Positions 35,565-47,703 of a stretch of DNA of 64,000 nt are shown here, in pieces. The notes beneath the pieces are model-generated. The model was not told the origin of the DNA and searched no databases. It saw only the letters and a list, made by a program, of their open reading frames with translations. Source of the stretch: Microvelia longipes (taxonomy: Eukaryota > Arthropoda > Insecta > Hemiptera > Veliidae); the NCBI GenBank assembly GCA_018340805.1, contig JACMZG010001870.1, positions 52,048,617-52,112,616 on the forward strand, in the 5' to 3' direction. The first letter of the stretch is position 1; the number at the start of each line of letters is the position of its first letter. The position numbers and the translations under genes were made by a program.

Positions 35565-38500
35565 GGATAAAGTCGAATTTTTTTTCACTGTAAGGTTAAA
35601 TATACAGCCAGCACTCGCTCTTAACACTGCATCATGAGCGTAACATAAATAACTTTTATCTATTTCTTGTATTGAAAGTTCTACTTACAGTCTGTATCAC
35701 ACCTGTAAAGTACTTTACTCCCTAGGAAGAAAAAATGAAAGTGTTGCCAACTTGACAGAATTTTTAATAAAAATTTTAAGGAATGTTTAGGATTTTTTCG
35801 GTGTTATGTTGGTACTACGGGTAGAATATACTATATACACACGCTAATGTTTAAATTACAAATATAGTATTACACATTATCTATTGACAGCTTACAAAAA
35901 TAATGTGAAGATAGTGGCTTTATTCTCCTTCATCAGAGTAATTGACATGGTAAGAATAAACTAAACCAACACAATAACAATTAAGGAGCTGAAGAATATA
36001 TTAATAGTTGTTAGTATTAGTTCTCTAGTCGTAGATAAAATTTAATATGCAACAAGGGATGAAAGTTTTCAGCTCTCGTATTATCTCCCTCGGCAAGCCT
36101 CGGGAGCTAACTAGTTTATCTCCTCGGCCTGCCGGCCTCGTGAGCTAATGAAGTTTCCTCCTTGGCGCTGCCTTAGGACGAAACTTAACTTAGCTGTAAA
36201 ACTTACTTTCATCTTCGTTGCATAAATAACTATACTCCAACATCATTTTGTTTTTTACCAGCACTGATGCTGTACTGTTAAATGCGAGAGCTGGCTCTGT
36301 AATTATATATAACTAAACATAGTAGATTTAACTTCACATTAAATTTTGGACTCCATTGTTTATTTATAACATTAATATAAATTGGTGGCGCAGGCAATAT
36401 AAAGGTGCCGGCGAGGAGAATTATATGATATAGTTCCTAATTTACATTCAATGTAAAATAATAAGTAGCAATATGATGCAAACACAAATTTAACTACAAG
36501 TTAAAGTACACTAAGGCAGTAAACCTAACGAAATTATCAAGTTTGAAAGTTGAAAGCGGATAGAAGTAATTAAATTTATGGCTGAAATAAGCACGAATTT
36601 CACGGAGGGTAAATACCGGTGCTAAAACACAGATATCTGATAAAAATATGGTTAACATTTTTCATAATATCAATTATTCCTCTTCTTCTCGCGGAGGAAG
36701 GAAAAATTGTTATTAATCTTTAAAATTAAAACATTAAATAAATATTTACTTTATTTCATAGCCTTTATGTGTAACGAAAAATAAAACGTAATTATTTTAA
36801 AATAAATTGTTTGCATTTTCACACACCTTGGAAAAATATAATTAAATCATTTTTCACCGGAAAACGGTATAAATAGCTTTAGGTTTTTATTTCCAGTTTT
36901 TTTTCTCGTGGAAAATATAAATAATAGAAGGGGATGTATTTTAGAGTAAATATGAGATGGATTTGGAGGGAGTACCGCAGGGGGCTACAGGGCGTCCATT
37001 AGTATTTATCATGAATACAAATCACATACATCCAGAGAAAGAGGGAGCAGATGAAAGTTAAAACCTTAATTTGTGTTTAAGCCCGTTCACATGTGTATTT
37101 GGAGGCGTGTATCGAGTTGAAACGTGTTAGTGAACATTTAATGTAATACAGAGTTCGACTTTCTACTTAATACGAATCATAGTCAATGTAAATTCAATTC
37201 AAATTTAGTTCCTTAAATTGAATATACAATTCCATATAAATGCTGTTTGTTGTGTATGCATGTCCTTTTAAATGTGTATGTTTAGTGTAGTTGTATACAT
37301 TTCTACACAAACTAATTTTTGTGTGCATTCGATTGTAGTTTTATACAATGAAATTCTTATCTATAACAGTTTAAAAGGTTGTACAACAAATAGGATTACT
37401 AATTTGGTTAGAAGCATCAGAATTACTGCATTTCATGAGCGAATTATCTCTTCAACATGTCATACATGTTGTTTAAAATGAAATTAAAATTACGTTTATT
37501 TAAGAACCAACCTTTTTTTTTTAAATTTTATTGATTATTGTCTACAATAAATGTTTTTGACATAGTGCTCATACTGGTTAAAGTGACTTGGCAGTCTTGA
37601 TAGGAGGAATCACCCAGTGGTGATACTCCTTGCCGTGGTTAGGTATATGTTGATATTTTACCAATAATATAAAAATTTAGCTTAAACTGTAACCAACAGA
37701 GAGAAATAAATATATGATATATTATGTTGTCGCTTACTCAGAGTTTTCGCTGGAATTTACAACTTGAAATAACGGCCTCCAAGCTGTAAAAAGTGGCATA
37801 AAATTGGTAAAAGGAAAAACTTAAAGAAAACTAAAACATTTCCTACTCTTCTATATCTTCTTTTCCACGCTCAACTCAATTATTACGACCTACTTTTCTA
37901 GGCTCTTCTCTTTCGTGCCTTCTTCTTTAGGCTTTTTCTTCCATTTTCTATTATTTTATCTATGAGGTTTTTATCAGGTTCTACTACTTTTAGCATAGCT
38001 CCTGTTTTTATGCCCGATTGCTTCTTACAGTGCCTCTTCTATGTCCTATGTTCTATGTCTTGTGTTCTATGTTAGGCCATATTCTTCCAAACCCTTTTTT
38101 TGTAGCTTCTTCCTTTTTTCCATTTTTTCTTACCCTTTCTTCACTTCTTCACACCCTTGTCTTCCTCTTCCTGTTTATACGGACCTTTGCAACTTAACAT
38201 AAATATAATATTAAGTTATAAACTATAATATAAGAGGAAAATAGGAGAGTTGAATTAATTAAGGCTAAATATACAGCTCATCATAATGACTGCAACTGTG
38301 TGCTTAGCGCCCTTGTTTGCATAAATTATGACCATCATCATTTAGGGATGCATGTGAGAAGGTTTACCCCCCATCTCTCTGCCCTTGGCTCCCCGCCCCC
38401 GCTATCTCTGCTCCCATGCCACATGCCTCCAGGTAATCCGCAGTAAAGCTAATTACAGCATACTCGGTGGTATTATAATAAACCCTAATTACTACCATCA

Positions 38501-38605
38501 ACATTAAGTAATAAATTTTCATAAATTTCAAATTTTTACCAGAATAAATTAATATTTTTAAATAATATTGATTTAAATTTGAGTTCCATTATCTCCAATT
38601 TAAGA
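35565..38605. other. Non-coding, nothing recognised apart from a small repeat relic
   Basis: 36080-36135 is related to the GATAAACTAGTTA array at 16480-16812. 37830-38180 is pyrimidine-rich. No gene, RNA or termini recognised. Confidence 0.5.
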
Positions 38606-38609
38606 AAAA

Positions 38610-39175
38610 AAATTGACTCCCTATGCCTCGGAACTTTTCCTCGCCCTATAGGTTTCCATGAGGAATCCAAAATGGAAATCAATCTTTCGATGGAAAAATA
38701 TTGAAATAAAACTTAATCTACCTTTGCATTACGTAAAAAGTTACTCGTACTAAATTTCAACTCACTTAGACATTTTTTTGTCATGTGACAAAATTTAATT
38801 AGTGCTGATAATCATATGAAACTTGCCTTTTATAGGGCCAACAACATAAGAGCCAAATCGCTAATTCATAGGAATGATTCTTCCGCGTTTTACGATTTTT
38901 TTACAATTTTGACAAAGACATTAATGACAGTTGATGGCACTACTAGCCTAAAAATTGATTTTCGTATCGTGTTTCAAATTTCTACAAGATAAAAGACATG
39001 ATGATAATAGACACACACACATACAGACAGAAATCGCGGTAAAAACCACATAGGAGGTCTTAAAACACTTAAAAAGTGATAATACAGTTGAAATTCCGGT
39101 TTCAGATTTTTAGTGCGAACACATTACGCTTCCTATATACACCTACGATATAAATAAAGAAACATAAATGAGTAT
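38610..39175 (+). mobile_element. Dispersed ~0.8-kb repeat, copy 4 (shortened)
   Basis: It starts GCCTCGGAACTTTTCCTCGCC and ends CCTACGATATAAATAAAGAAAC. Several internal blocks are deleted relative to copy 2. Confidence 0.75.
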
Positions 39176-39228
39176 GCGTATTTTAGATTTTTACATATCA
39201 TACACATTGTTTACATACATAAATTATT

Positions 39229-39780
39229 TGAGGTAGTACGTAATTGAGCACTTTATTGGACCGTTTTAGGATGAGAAGCCAATCATTATTGTTAAGGAGG
39301 TATTTAGTACTTTCACCTCCGGACAATAATGAATGTAAAAAAACTCCTAGGACGTAAAAGTAATTCATATATTGCCGCCATTACTGTAATGTAGCGTGTT
39401 CAAAAAAACAATCTGTGTAAAACCCTCATGAGGTTTCTTTAAAAACGTTCATTTTGTTTCTGTTTTTGTTCGTAGACTAATTTTTTTTCGTTTTTAAAAG
39501 TGTTCTTATTGTCAATTTTTTGTGTTTATTTGTAAAGCTTTTTACATTTTTAAGTAAAAGTGTAAGCATGGATAAAATTGACGAAGATAATATGGAGGAA
39601 TTGGATTTTTTTCAATTAAGTATAAGCGCAGTTTATTTTAATAAGTGCTACCTCAAAAAAAATAGTGTATGCCATCCGCTGAGAATGTCTTTATGTCTTG
39701 GCAATTTTTCCCGACCGCTTCGCTCGTCGATAAATCTAATTGCCGTGACATAAAGACACACTCTCAGCCTTATGGCATAA
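39229..39780. mobile_element. Composite repeat, copy B of an inverted pair
   Basis: Reverse-complement counterpart of 33839-34420. The GAGGTAGTACG end is at 39232, CTACCTCAAAAAAA near 39649, and the ~110-bp hairpin at 39669-39780. The plus-strand frame (39568 onward) begins MDKIDEDNMEE and includes KKNSVCHP, matching the minus-strand frame in copy A, then runs into the hairpin. Copies A and B, 4.8 kb apart in opposite orientation, share the same junction with the hairpin, so the hairpin belonged to the ancestral element. Confidence 0.75.
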
Positions 39781-40239
39781 ATAACTATAATATTTAACGT
39801 CATTATTACAATAATTAACGCGAATTATAAACTCAAGTATCTAAACTGTAAGTTGCTTTTCTTTAGACAAATAATTGTTCGAGATAAAATACTCGCAAAC
39901 CGTTTCTAATTTAAAGTTGTTTTTTCGAGTATTTTTGTAATTGCATTACACAATAACCCTGAAAATAATGACGCTGGAAAACTTTTTTAATAACAACTAA
40001 AATATTTACTTCAATCTAATAACTTTATTTTCTTTTCTTCGTCAAAATCATCTCCACGTCATTATAAGAAAGTGTTGCGTGCAAAGCAAGGCCGCGTGCA
40101 TGTTTAGTAAAATAAACATTACTTGCATGTATCGCAGGCATGCTTCTGCTCACCAACACACACGTGATTTGTGTCTATAAAATTATATATGACAAACGAT
40201 AAAATCCAGATCTAACTTTGATAAAAAAAATACGACAGT
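39781..40239. other. Non-coding, nothing recognised
   Basis: No gene seen. Confidence 0.5.
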
Positions 40240-40445
40240 ATTTATACAGTTGATTTTTACTTTTCCTCATCTATACTGTAGGTATATAGAAAAATTATTG
40301 TGTTTGCAAAATAATCCGAAACCGGCATCTGTTTTAGGTGTTTCAAAGGCCTCCTGAGTGGTTTCCTCAAAGTTGTATGTCTTTATGTGTGTGTGTGTGT
40401 ATTATGTGTTTGTGTGTATGTCTGTTATCATCTACTAATAGCTTC
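40240..40445 (-). mobile_element. Dispersed repeat, copy 5 (3' end only)
   Basis: The reverse complement of the terminal ~200 bp: TTTTTACTTTTCCTCAT, CTGTAGGTATATAG, AATCCGAAACCGG, GGCCTCCTGAGTGG and a GT run. Confidence 0.85.
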
Positions 40446-40499
40446 CTGATCTCATTAGTTTCATCTAGCTCACTAGTTACTAGTTTTTACCAATCTCAC

Positions 40500-40880
40500 C
40501 AGTTCCTCTAGTCTCACCATATACTCTTCATACTTACTGGGAGAGAAGCCAGAGCGATCCCAAAGATAGTTAACTGTACATAAACCCATTCCCATAGCCT
40601 TGACCTGAAAACCAAAGTTCTGTAGATCACTAGGAGGCGTCTTCCAGAACCGAACACATATTCCCTAATGGGATACGCTTGTCGTGGAACTACAGACAGC
40701 ACTAAATTTGGGTCTCCACTTTCACAATGCCCAGCGAGTTAGGCGGCCTTGAAATCAAGTTCTCCCGGGATAACAGAACAAGGGACCTTACATAAGGTCC
40801 TCCCCCGGCTGTAATTGGAACCCTCGACCTCCAGTTTGTAATGCGAGCGCTGAACCGTTGAGCTACTTTTTCTCGGTTTT
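40500..40880 (-). mobile_element. tRNA-derived SINE-like element
   Basis: On the minus strand a Pol III A box (GTAGCTCAACGGT, about 40855-40868) is followed by a B-box-like GAGGGTTCCAATT (about 40815-40828), then a GC-richer body with TATGTAAGGTCC, CCCATTAGGGAATATG and GGAAGACGCCTCC. No acceptor stem forms. It abuts the 3' end of the Penelope-like remnant. No target duplication was identified, so its limits are approximate. Confidence 0.6.
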
Positions 40881-42440
40881 TAATGGTATATTTATTTCTA
40901 TACTTCATGTTTGATAGTATTTCTGTAGTGTATGCGTCGAGCTGGAGTGGAGGTGTCATCAGGAAGTTTTCTGAGGATTTGGGCTTTAAATAGGTCATTG
41001 AAGGTCGAGGATTGGTGGGATTATGGGTACACTGCAACTGGGAAATCACTCTGTTGGTCACAGCACGATTGCCTTTGGTTGTTTAAATACAGGTTGAAAA
41101 AAGTAGACGTTTCGCTTAGCTAAAACAATCACAAAGCTTGCACTCAAGGCGATATACTACGTTGCTGGAGACAGGACTGGTCTAGGGTGCAAGGAGGCTT
41201 CAATATTGAGAATTTACGATATGGGGGATTGCCACGGGACGGAAGAGTGGTTATCATAGAAACTATATCGGTCCAGGAAGGCTTCATCGGAACAGATTCT
41301 GTAGCCTCTGATGCCTAAGGAAAAAGAAATAGATTTTTACTTTAGTAGGGGATGACAGCTATATAAATGGTTAATGTTTGGTGGGTTTGATAATGACTGC
41401 CATTTTCAGTCTGCCACCTTGGAGATAGTCATCCACATCAAGGAAAGTGATATGCAATTGGGAATATTCAGGTGTGAAACGGAAGGCCGGAAAAGTAATT
41501 AAGGTTACTAAGGAAGTCTTCTATAGGCGCGGTAGACCGTGAGACCATATGACAAATAAAACATCGATAAATCGTCCACATAAAAGGGGTTTAAGGAGTT
41601 GTGACTTAAGAGAAGTAACTTTCAATCTGACCCAGGAGAAGGTTGGCGTAGGCGGGGGCTGCCCTAGAGCCCATGGCGGTACCTATAATTTGAAGGTAAT
41701 ATTTATTTTCAAATTAAAACAATTCATCTCTAAAATGAAATCCAAGAGTTGAAGGAGAAAAAAACGAAGAAGGAGTGTTTGGTTTGAGTCGCATATCAAG
41801 AAAATATTTGATACCTTTGATCCCTTCCGAATAGGGGGTATTTGTGTAGAGGAAGGTTACATCAACTGGAACTAGATAATTATTATCAGGTAAGGGTGAT
41901 GATAAACCTTTAATCAGTTCTAGGAAATAATGAGTCCTTAATGAAGAAAGGTAAGGATTGGGCTATAGGTAGGAGAAAAGAATCAACAAACGCTGAAATT
42001 CTTTCTGTAGGAGAACCATAGCCAGCAAGGATAGTTGTAGCAAGGCAATGATTGGATACAGGGTCCATCTTATGGGCCTTAGGAAAAATAAAAAGATGTG
42101 GGGTCGAGGATTTTCAGGAGTAATGAGATTGATGTCAGAATCAGAGAGCCCTTCTCTTAGAGCCTGGGTAGAAAGGAATAAAGATGTTGATTTGTTATAT
42201 AGTTGAGTAGAATTAGTACATGAAAGTCGCCGATAGACTTCAGAAAATAATCTTTGGATTTAAAATTACAGTCGAAGAACCCTAATCAGGAGGCAAGATA
42301 ACAATGCAGTTGTCATTTTTTAGAATTTCAAGTGCTTGACGTAAGTGATTAAGACTATCAGGGAGACATGAATCGGCAACTTTATACAATATAGAATTAA
42401 TATAAACTTCTATAGGGTGGGTACTTGAAAGATATATGTA
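40881..42440 (-). pseudogene. Penelope-like element reverse transcriptase remnant
   Basis: Reading the minus strand with several frame changes and stops gives, in order, Penelope RT landmarks: NCIVILPPD followed by GSSTVI (about 42255-42330; family form IVIxPADKGxxTVI), HLFIFPKAHK and GYGSPTERISAFVDSF (about 42010-42110), VDVTFLYTNIPYSEG (about 41815-41865), GSRAAPAYANLLLGQIE (about 41625-41680), RFID then a V-L-F-V-I-W box at the catalytic region (about 41535-41565), a KPT word, and YRICSDEAFLD (about 41265-41310). No GIY-YIG endonuclease motif could be found. The 3' end retains GCGAAACGTC (see 41105-41150). It is clearly non-functional. Such elements encode an RT related to telomerase and insert by target-primed reverse transcription. 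Confidence 0.85.
41105..41150 (-). ncRNA. Degenerate hammerhead-like motif at the 3' end of the Penelope remnant
   Basis: The minus strand has a stem-II-like GC..AGCT / AGCT..GC helix, then GAAA, palindromic ACGT and a C cleavage base (GAAACGTC, 41106-41113). The core position reads CTTGAGT rather than CTGANGA and stem I does not pair. This may be the worn 3' half of the element's own hammerhead. Confidence 0.35.
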
Positions 42441-42454
42441 TAAATATATATCTA

Positions 42455-42457
42455 TAA

Positions 42458-42500
<43 letters not shown>

Positions 42501-42636
42501 ATATATAATATATATATATATAATATATATTTCTAGACACTTTCTTTAAACACTCTATCTTTCGAACGGATTAATATTTTTTAACCAAACTTGGTACAAA
42601 ATCAACCTTCGGGAGAACACGAACCCAATTGAAAAC

Positions 42637-42706
<70 letters not shown>

Positions 42707-42707
42707 C
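42455..42707. repeat. Two (AT)n microsatellites
   Basis: Runs at about 42457-42535 and 42641-42707 separated by ~105 bp of unique sequence. The IYIYIY open frames here are artefacts. Confidence 0.95.
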
Positions 42708-43600
42708 TACTGCCTTCTTTATTACAAAGCAAAGACGTCGGAGCTCCTTTTTGCTTAAAACATTGCACATTTTTAAATTCATTAAGTCTTTCTTGGAATC
42801 GTTGTTTATTCAACGTTATTTTCTCCTTTTTATTTTAGTCTTTTAATTCCATTGTATTTTCAGTTGGAGTATTTTTTTTAAACGGTATGTTGGCAGGAAT
42901 GATTCCGTTTCGTGTGTTTACACTGGGAAATTATTTCAGGATAAAGGAAAGAATTCCTGCTGAAATTTCCCCAGACAGAGATGCCGATTACGTTGTTTTC
43001 ATTTCAAAATATATTTGAATTTAAAGAAGAAATATTTACATCTCTTAGAAGAATTGTTTTGCTCTCTAAATATTTTGTTTTAATTTTATTTGAGAGCGTA
43101 TAATCCAGTGAGCCGAGCTGCCTTATACTACTTTATACCTTCTATTTTTACTTAAAAATTATGCAAATATCTAGCTCTGTATTTAATCTCCGCGTTAAGT
43201 TAAAGTCAAGGGAAGATCCCATGTTAGGGGTGGTCAGCATCAAATATTCCTGAATAATTTCGCTTTTAGTGAATTTTCATAAGAACAAGAGTCCTTCAGC
43301 CTCTTAGCAGCAACATGGTTATTGTATTATAACAGTTTTTTATATTACTATGAGTAAATAATATGAAATAATAATATGAGCTTAAAAAAAAGTTTTCTTT
43401 ATGTTTTGCACACGATCTATAGGAAACCACTTATTGCAAGAAAACTGGAATTGGAGCTGTTTACTAGTATTTTGAGTGAGGGCATTCATATGAAGGGCTC
43501 CACTCTGGATAGACAGACTATGCTTTTCCTTTATTATTTAAGGTATATTTTTAGTAAAATTTGGTTTGAAGTAGTACAAAATGAATCACATTTTTTAGGC
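42708..43600. other. Non-coding, nothing recognised
   Basis: The 97-codon frame at 43376 has no recognisable domain and ends inside a palindrome, so it is not called. Confidence 0.5.
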
Positions 43601-43661
43601 CTTGGACTATTATGTAACCATGATAAAGATGCCTCTTATCATGGTTACATAATAGTCCAAG
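43601..43661. repeat. Perfect 26-bp stem hairpin
   Basis: Left arm 43601-43626, loop AGATGCCTC (43627-43635), right arm 43636-43661, with no mismatch. The size is close to a small-RNA precursor, but a perfect stem is more typical of a recent palindromic insertion. Confidence 0.9.
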
Positions 43662-44464
43662 TTAAGTAGGAAAAAGCTTGCTTGAAAATCATAGTAACCC
43701 AAAATAATACAGGTGCCTTTAAAGTTTCACAAAAAGGAGATGCTGGTAAATTAAGTAAAAGTATATGAAAGTTAAGTTAATTATAAGACGATAAAATATT
43801 AATAATAACTACTCAGAAGGTCCTTAAAACGTCTATAGTGGATGATTAAGAAAAAATAAAGGGTTCGAATTTGCAATGGGTGCAAATAGAACACTTTCTT
43901 TGTAGGTATAAATGAGGAAGAGTACAAATTTAAATCAATCAGCACTGAGTATAATTTTACATTGTAGATCACAATGAAATTCTGTGAGTATTAATATTAC
44001 ATAACCCCCCTCCCTCTCATAGAGCACCCCACGCATTGGGGGAGAGAGTTAGACTGGGTTATATATGAGCACCCCCTGACCCAATTATACTGGTAATTGC
44101 TACCCTCCTAGCACACTAACACGCAGGCACACTGACACATCTTGACCCGTGTCACTTCTAGCACATAACACACACATTAACATCATTCATGTGTTTGTAC
44201 AGTAGTCACTGAGTAGGAGTTAATGTAATTTACAGAAACAAACACACCTAGAGGCTGATAAACCAATTAAAAATTGCTAACGAATTGTACATAATTACTT
44301 GGTGTAGTAATGTTTCGTTTATTATCGTGACAGACACGTTTCATTACGCCAATGATGAGTCAAGCAGATTTTCTAAAATCAATTGAGAAATAAATAATCT
44401 ATAGAGATGTCAGTAATTATATTTTACCATTGACTGGCATTGGTAAAAACAGCGATACAAATAT
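43662..44464. other. Non-coding with a dispersed-repeat fragment
   Basis: About 43795-43930 is a plus-strand piece of the dispersed repeat 3' end (ACTCAGAAGGTCCTTAAAA to GTAGGTATAAATGAGGAAGAG). Nothing else recognised. Confidence 0.5.
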
Positions 44465-44479
44465 GTTTTACTTCTCACT

Positions 44480-44487
44480 AATACCGT
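44480..44487. repeat. SINE target-site duplication, left (AATACCGT)
   Basis: Repeated at 44721-44728. Confidence 0.85.
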
Positions 44488-44720
44488 GTCTGCCTCCGTG
44501 GCCGTGATCGTAAAGGCATTCGATTTCGGCACCGGGGGTCCGGGGTTCGCAGCCCGGGCTATGCTCTAAGATTTTATAAATAGTATTTGTACTAAAAATA
44601 TTTCTCCAACTTTAATTAATTCTTAGAGTGTAGTAGATGCAACCCACCTGAGGTTGTTCCCGCAGGGTGAATACCCTGATGGGCCGAAAGGCCCTAAAAC
44701 GGGCATTTTATTTTATTTTT
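44488..44720 (+). mobile_element. tRNA-derived SINE, copy B (complete)
   Basis: Its head reads TGCCTCCGTGGCCGTGATCG (A-box region) and GGGGTTCGCAGCCCGGG (B box, 44541-44557). The body has AACTTTAATTAATTC and GAGGTTGTTCCCGCAGGG. A GGGCC-GAAA-GGCCC tetraloop hairpin lies near 44681-44694, and the 3' tail is T/A-rich (TTTTATTTTATTTTT). The 8-bp target duplication AATACCGT lies inside dispersed repeat copy 6, so the pre-insertion sequence can be reconstructed by comparison with copy 2. Non-coding; it relied on a LINE for movement. Confidence 0.92.
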
Positions 44721-44728
44721 AATACCGT
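44721..44728. repeat. SINE target-site duplication, right (AATACCGT)
   Basis: Matches 44480-44487. Confidence 0.85.
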
Positions 44729-45658
44729 AGTTATAAAAGAAAAGTATTGTGTTTGCAAAAAAATCCGAAAAATTATCCGTTTCAGGTGTTTTTAATACCC
44801 CCTAAATGGTTTTAGGAGACATAAAACCCTAGGTTTTAGGGTTTAAGGTCTCTAGGTTTTTAAAACCCTAAAGACCATTTAGGGTTTTCACAAAGTTGTT
44901 TCTCTGTAAGTGAGTGTGTGTGCCTATAATCATCGAAGCTCCAAACGTATTTATGGTACAGAGTTGAAATTTAGTACAAAAATCAATCTTTACATCTAGT
45001 GGTGTCATCATTTTTTATCATTTTTTATAACGCTATTAGCCTACAATTATGACTTGGCAAAAATTTCGAAAATCATAAAAAATTGGTACTCAAACAACAA
45101 TTTGAGAATCGGCCAACTTTTAGTGATATATATTAGCAACATTTGTTCTAAGTTTCATCTTATTATCAGCATTAGTTCAATTTTCGTCAAATGACTCGTA
45201 TAATATTTTATTCATTATATCTACTAGATATAATGAAAGCTACTGGAAAACGTATTTAAAATAATCGGGTACGGGGTACCTCGGCATTTTCCCTCATTAA
45301 ATCGGACTCGCTTCGCTCGTCCTCAGAATATACAATTCGTTAAATTTATACTGCAACAAGTCTTCAGACTCGCTTCACTCGTCCTCAGAAAGTAAATACA
45401 CTGACTACGCTCAATACTGCACTTGTTGAATTAGCGTAGAAAACTTATTTACTACGTCAAGGGATACACTTGTACCAAATTTTAACTTAATTCGATTATT
45501 TCCCGATTTTTATTATTTTTTTTTTTTTTTGAAAAACGTATACAAATCATTTGATAGAAATTGGATTAATGCTGATAATGAGATGAAACACGAATTTTAG
45601 TCTAATATAAAGCTACACGTGTGCCAAATCTCTAATTTAACGCAAAATTTGTCTAATT

Positions 45659-47703
45659 TTTTTTTTTTTTTTTTTTTTTATAAATACCTTTATTAAATAA
45701 TATATCAACAATAATACATAGCAATTTATATTTTACATAGGTTACCTCTCCGCTAAAAAGCTTACGCCTTGCCATCTTATATCTAGCTAATGATTTTCTG
45801 GCTACATATATTATTATTAGGGGAGATAGATAGAGAGAGAGAGATATAGTTAAAGAGAGAGAAAGAGATAGATAAAGAGAGAGAGAGAGATAATAAGAGA
45901 CAGAGAGAGAAAAGAAAACTTATTTTCAATCTTGATTTGTAGAATTTTGTTAACATAGTTTTACTAAACCTACATATAGTTATATGATAGATAATTAGTT
46001 TCATATGTTGTTTTATGATGATTATTAAGTGTATTAAATTATGGATTATAGTATGAAAAATAAGTATAGTTTTAATATTTTGTAAAAAAAAAAATAAATA
46101 AATAAATAATTTGTGGATTTGGTGATTTAGTGTTAAAGGTGTTTGTTAATATGAAAAATAAGAATAATATATGTGATTAATAATAATAGATAATAAATAA
46201 TGAATAGATAAAAACAAATTTAGAAATATTATTTTATTTCTAATAAGTGTTTTTTTAGATTTATTTTAAAAGTGTTTATTTTGGAGTCTGTGCTTTGAAG
46301 TTCAGGAGGTAGTTTATTGTACAGGTTAACTGCCCGGTAAGACCAATGCCGTTGAGCCATAGATGTTCTGCAAACTACAGACGCATACAATCCTTTAGCT
46401 AAGCTTCTTGTGTGAGCTTCATGATCTATTTTTTTTAAGTCGTGTTTTCCTTCTCTAAGACGTACTAGTTTATAGTCATAAGCTTGCTCAAGAGTCATGA
46501 TAAACAGTTTCTTAAACAAACCTTCTGTATGTTCCGTGGTTTTTTTATTAAGAATTATTCTTATGAATGCTTTTTGTCTAATAAATATTTGTTCTTTGAT
46601 AGTTTGGCATGCTGCTCCCCAAGCTATAGCAATCCATATTGTATTATTGAGTCTACTAGTCCAAAGTATAATATTCTTTTTTGTTGTACATTCAAGACAT
46701 TTTTCAATTTAGAGAATATGAAGGTTAATTTTCTCAGTTTAACATTTAAATTTGTGATGTGGGGTTTCCAATTCAATGAACTGTCAATCATGACTCCCAA
46801 ATACTTAACCTTTTGTACCCACTCTATATGGGGACATTGGCAGTTATCTAACAAATTTAAGCACTTATTATTATGAATTTTTATTTTTGGAAGTACCGGA
46901 TGAGAAGACCAATGTAGAGCGTAAGTCATGGCACAGGTTTTCTTAACACTTATGGTTAATTCATTTGTATCAAACCAAGTTTTAATTTTATTTATTTGTT
47001 TCTCAGCCAAGTCTCTACTATCCTCCCAGTCACTAGCCTCGCAAAGCAACACCAAATCGTCTGCAAACCCAATTATTTCAAATTTCTTAGCTAATTTTTT
47101 ATTGAGATTTAATTGTTGACTCGCACTGTTATCTGGCTGATTTTCGGCAATACCAAATACTGAATTTATAAATATTATAAATAATAAAGGACCTAATACC
47201 GTTCCTTGAGGGATAGAGTACTTGGCTGAGAACCCATCACCAATTTTGTTATTTAATTTCACCATGTACATCCTATTTTTTAAATAACTTTCGAACCACT
47301 TCATCACTGTCCCAGATATGCCAATATTTTTCATAGCAGCTATTAATTTTTTATGTGAAACACTATCAAAAGCTTTTGCTAGGTCTATATACACTGCTAT
47401 TGGTTTAAGTCCGTTATCTAAACTATCTGTTATGAATGTTGTTACTGTGTTTATTGCATCTTGTGTATTTAAATTATTTTGAAACCCAAATTGGAATTTA
47501 GAAATTATGTTATGAGTGTTCAGGAATTTGTTAAGTTGTTTTTTGATGATTTTTTCTAATATTTTCGCTATATTTGAGACAAGTGAAATAGGTCGATAGT
47601 TATTTGGATCATTCGTTGGGCCTGGTTAATGTATAGGATGTACAATGGCAATTTTTAACTGTTCTGGAAATATCCCCTGCTCAAAACTAGACTTAGCTAA
47701 ATT
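45659..47703 (-). mobile_element. 5'-truncated non-LTR retrotransposon (CR1/Jockey-like LINE)
   Basis: A minus-strand insertion with its poly-A tail seen as a T run at 45659-45679 and a (GA)-rich 3' region (about 45820-45910). CTAATTTTT on the left and CTAAATTTTT on the right may be an imperfect target duplication. Only the RT domain onward is present; the 5' end including any endonuclease is missing, as usual for target-primed insertions. Confidence 0.88.
46229..47703 (-). pseudogene. LINE reverse transcriptase, 3' part, lightly damaged
   Basis: From the 5' side: KIAIVHPIH, NNYRPISLVSNIAKILEK (RT block 1), FGFQ, VYIDLAKAFDSVSHKKL (catalytic Asp), IPQGTVLGPLLF, the active-site box GFADDLVLL (about 47056-47070), KYLGVMID (thumb side), then, after a frame change near 46640, a C-terminal segment ending YNKLPPELQS and a Lys-rich tail. 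Damage is limited to one nonsense codon (TAA at 47626-47628) and one frameshift, so the copy is fairly young. Family placement (CR1/Jockey group) rests on the motif wording and the C-terminal LPPEL segment and is approximate. Confidence 0.9.

Larger units (their letters stand above)
44465..45215 (-). mobile_element. Dispersed repeat, copy 6, interrupted by SINE copy B
   Basis: Minus orientation. Its 3' terminus (TTTTACTTCTCACTAATACCGT) is split from GTAGTTATAAAAGAAAAGTA by the SINE at 44488-44720. A further insertion with AAAACCCTA and its complements sits at about 44815-44890. With copy 7 (plus strand, from 45264) it forms a head-to-head inverted pair 50 bp apart. Confidence 0.8.

Noticed and set aside
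42555..42838. Overlapping IYIYIY open frames on both strands
   Set aside because: Translation of an AT microsatellite.
45783..46004. LSLSLS-rich minus-strand frame
   Set aside because: A translation of the GA-rich 3' region of the LINE.
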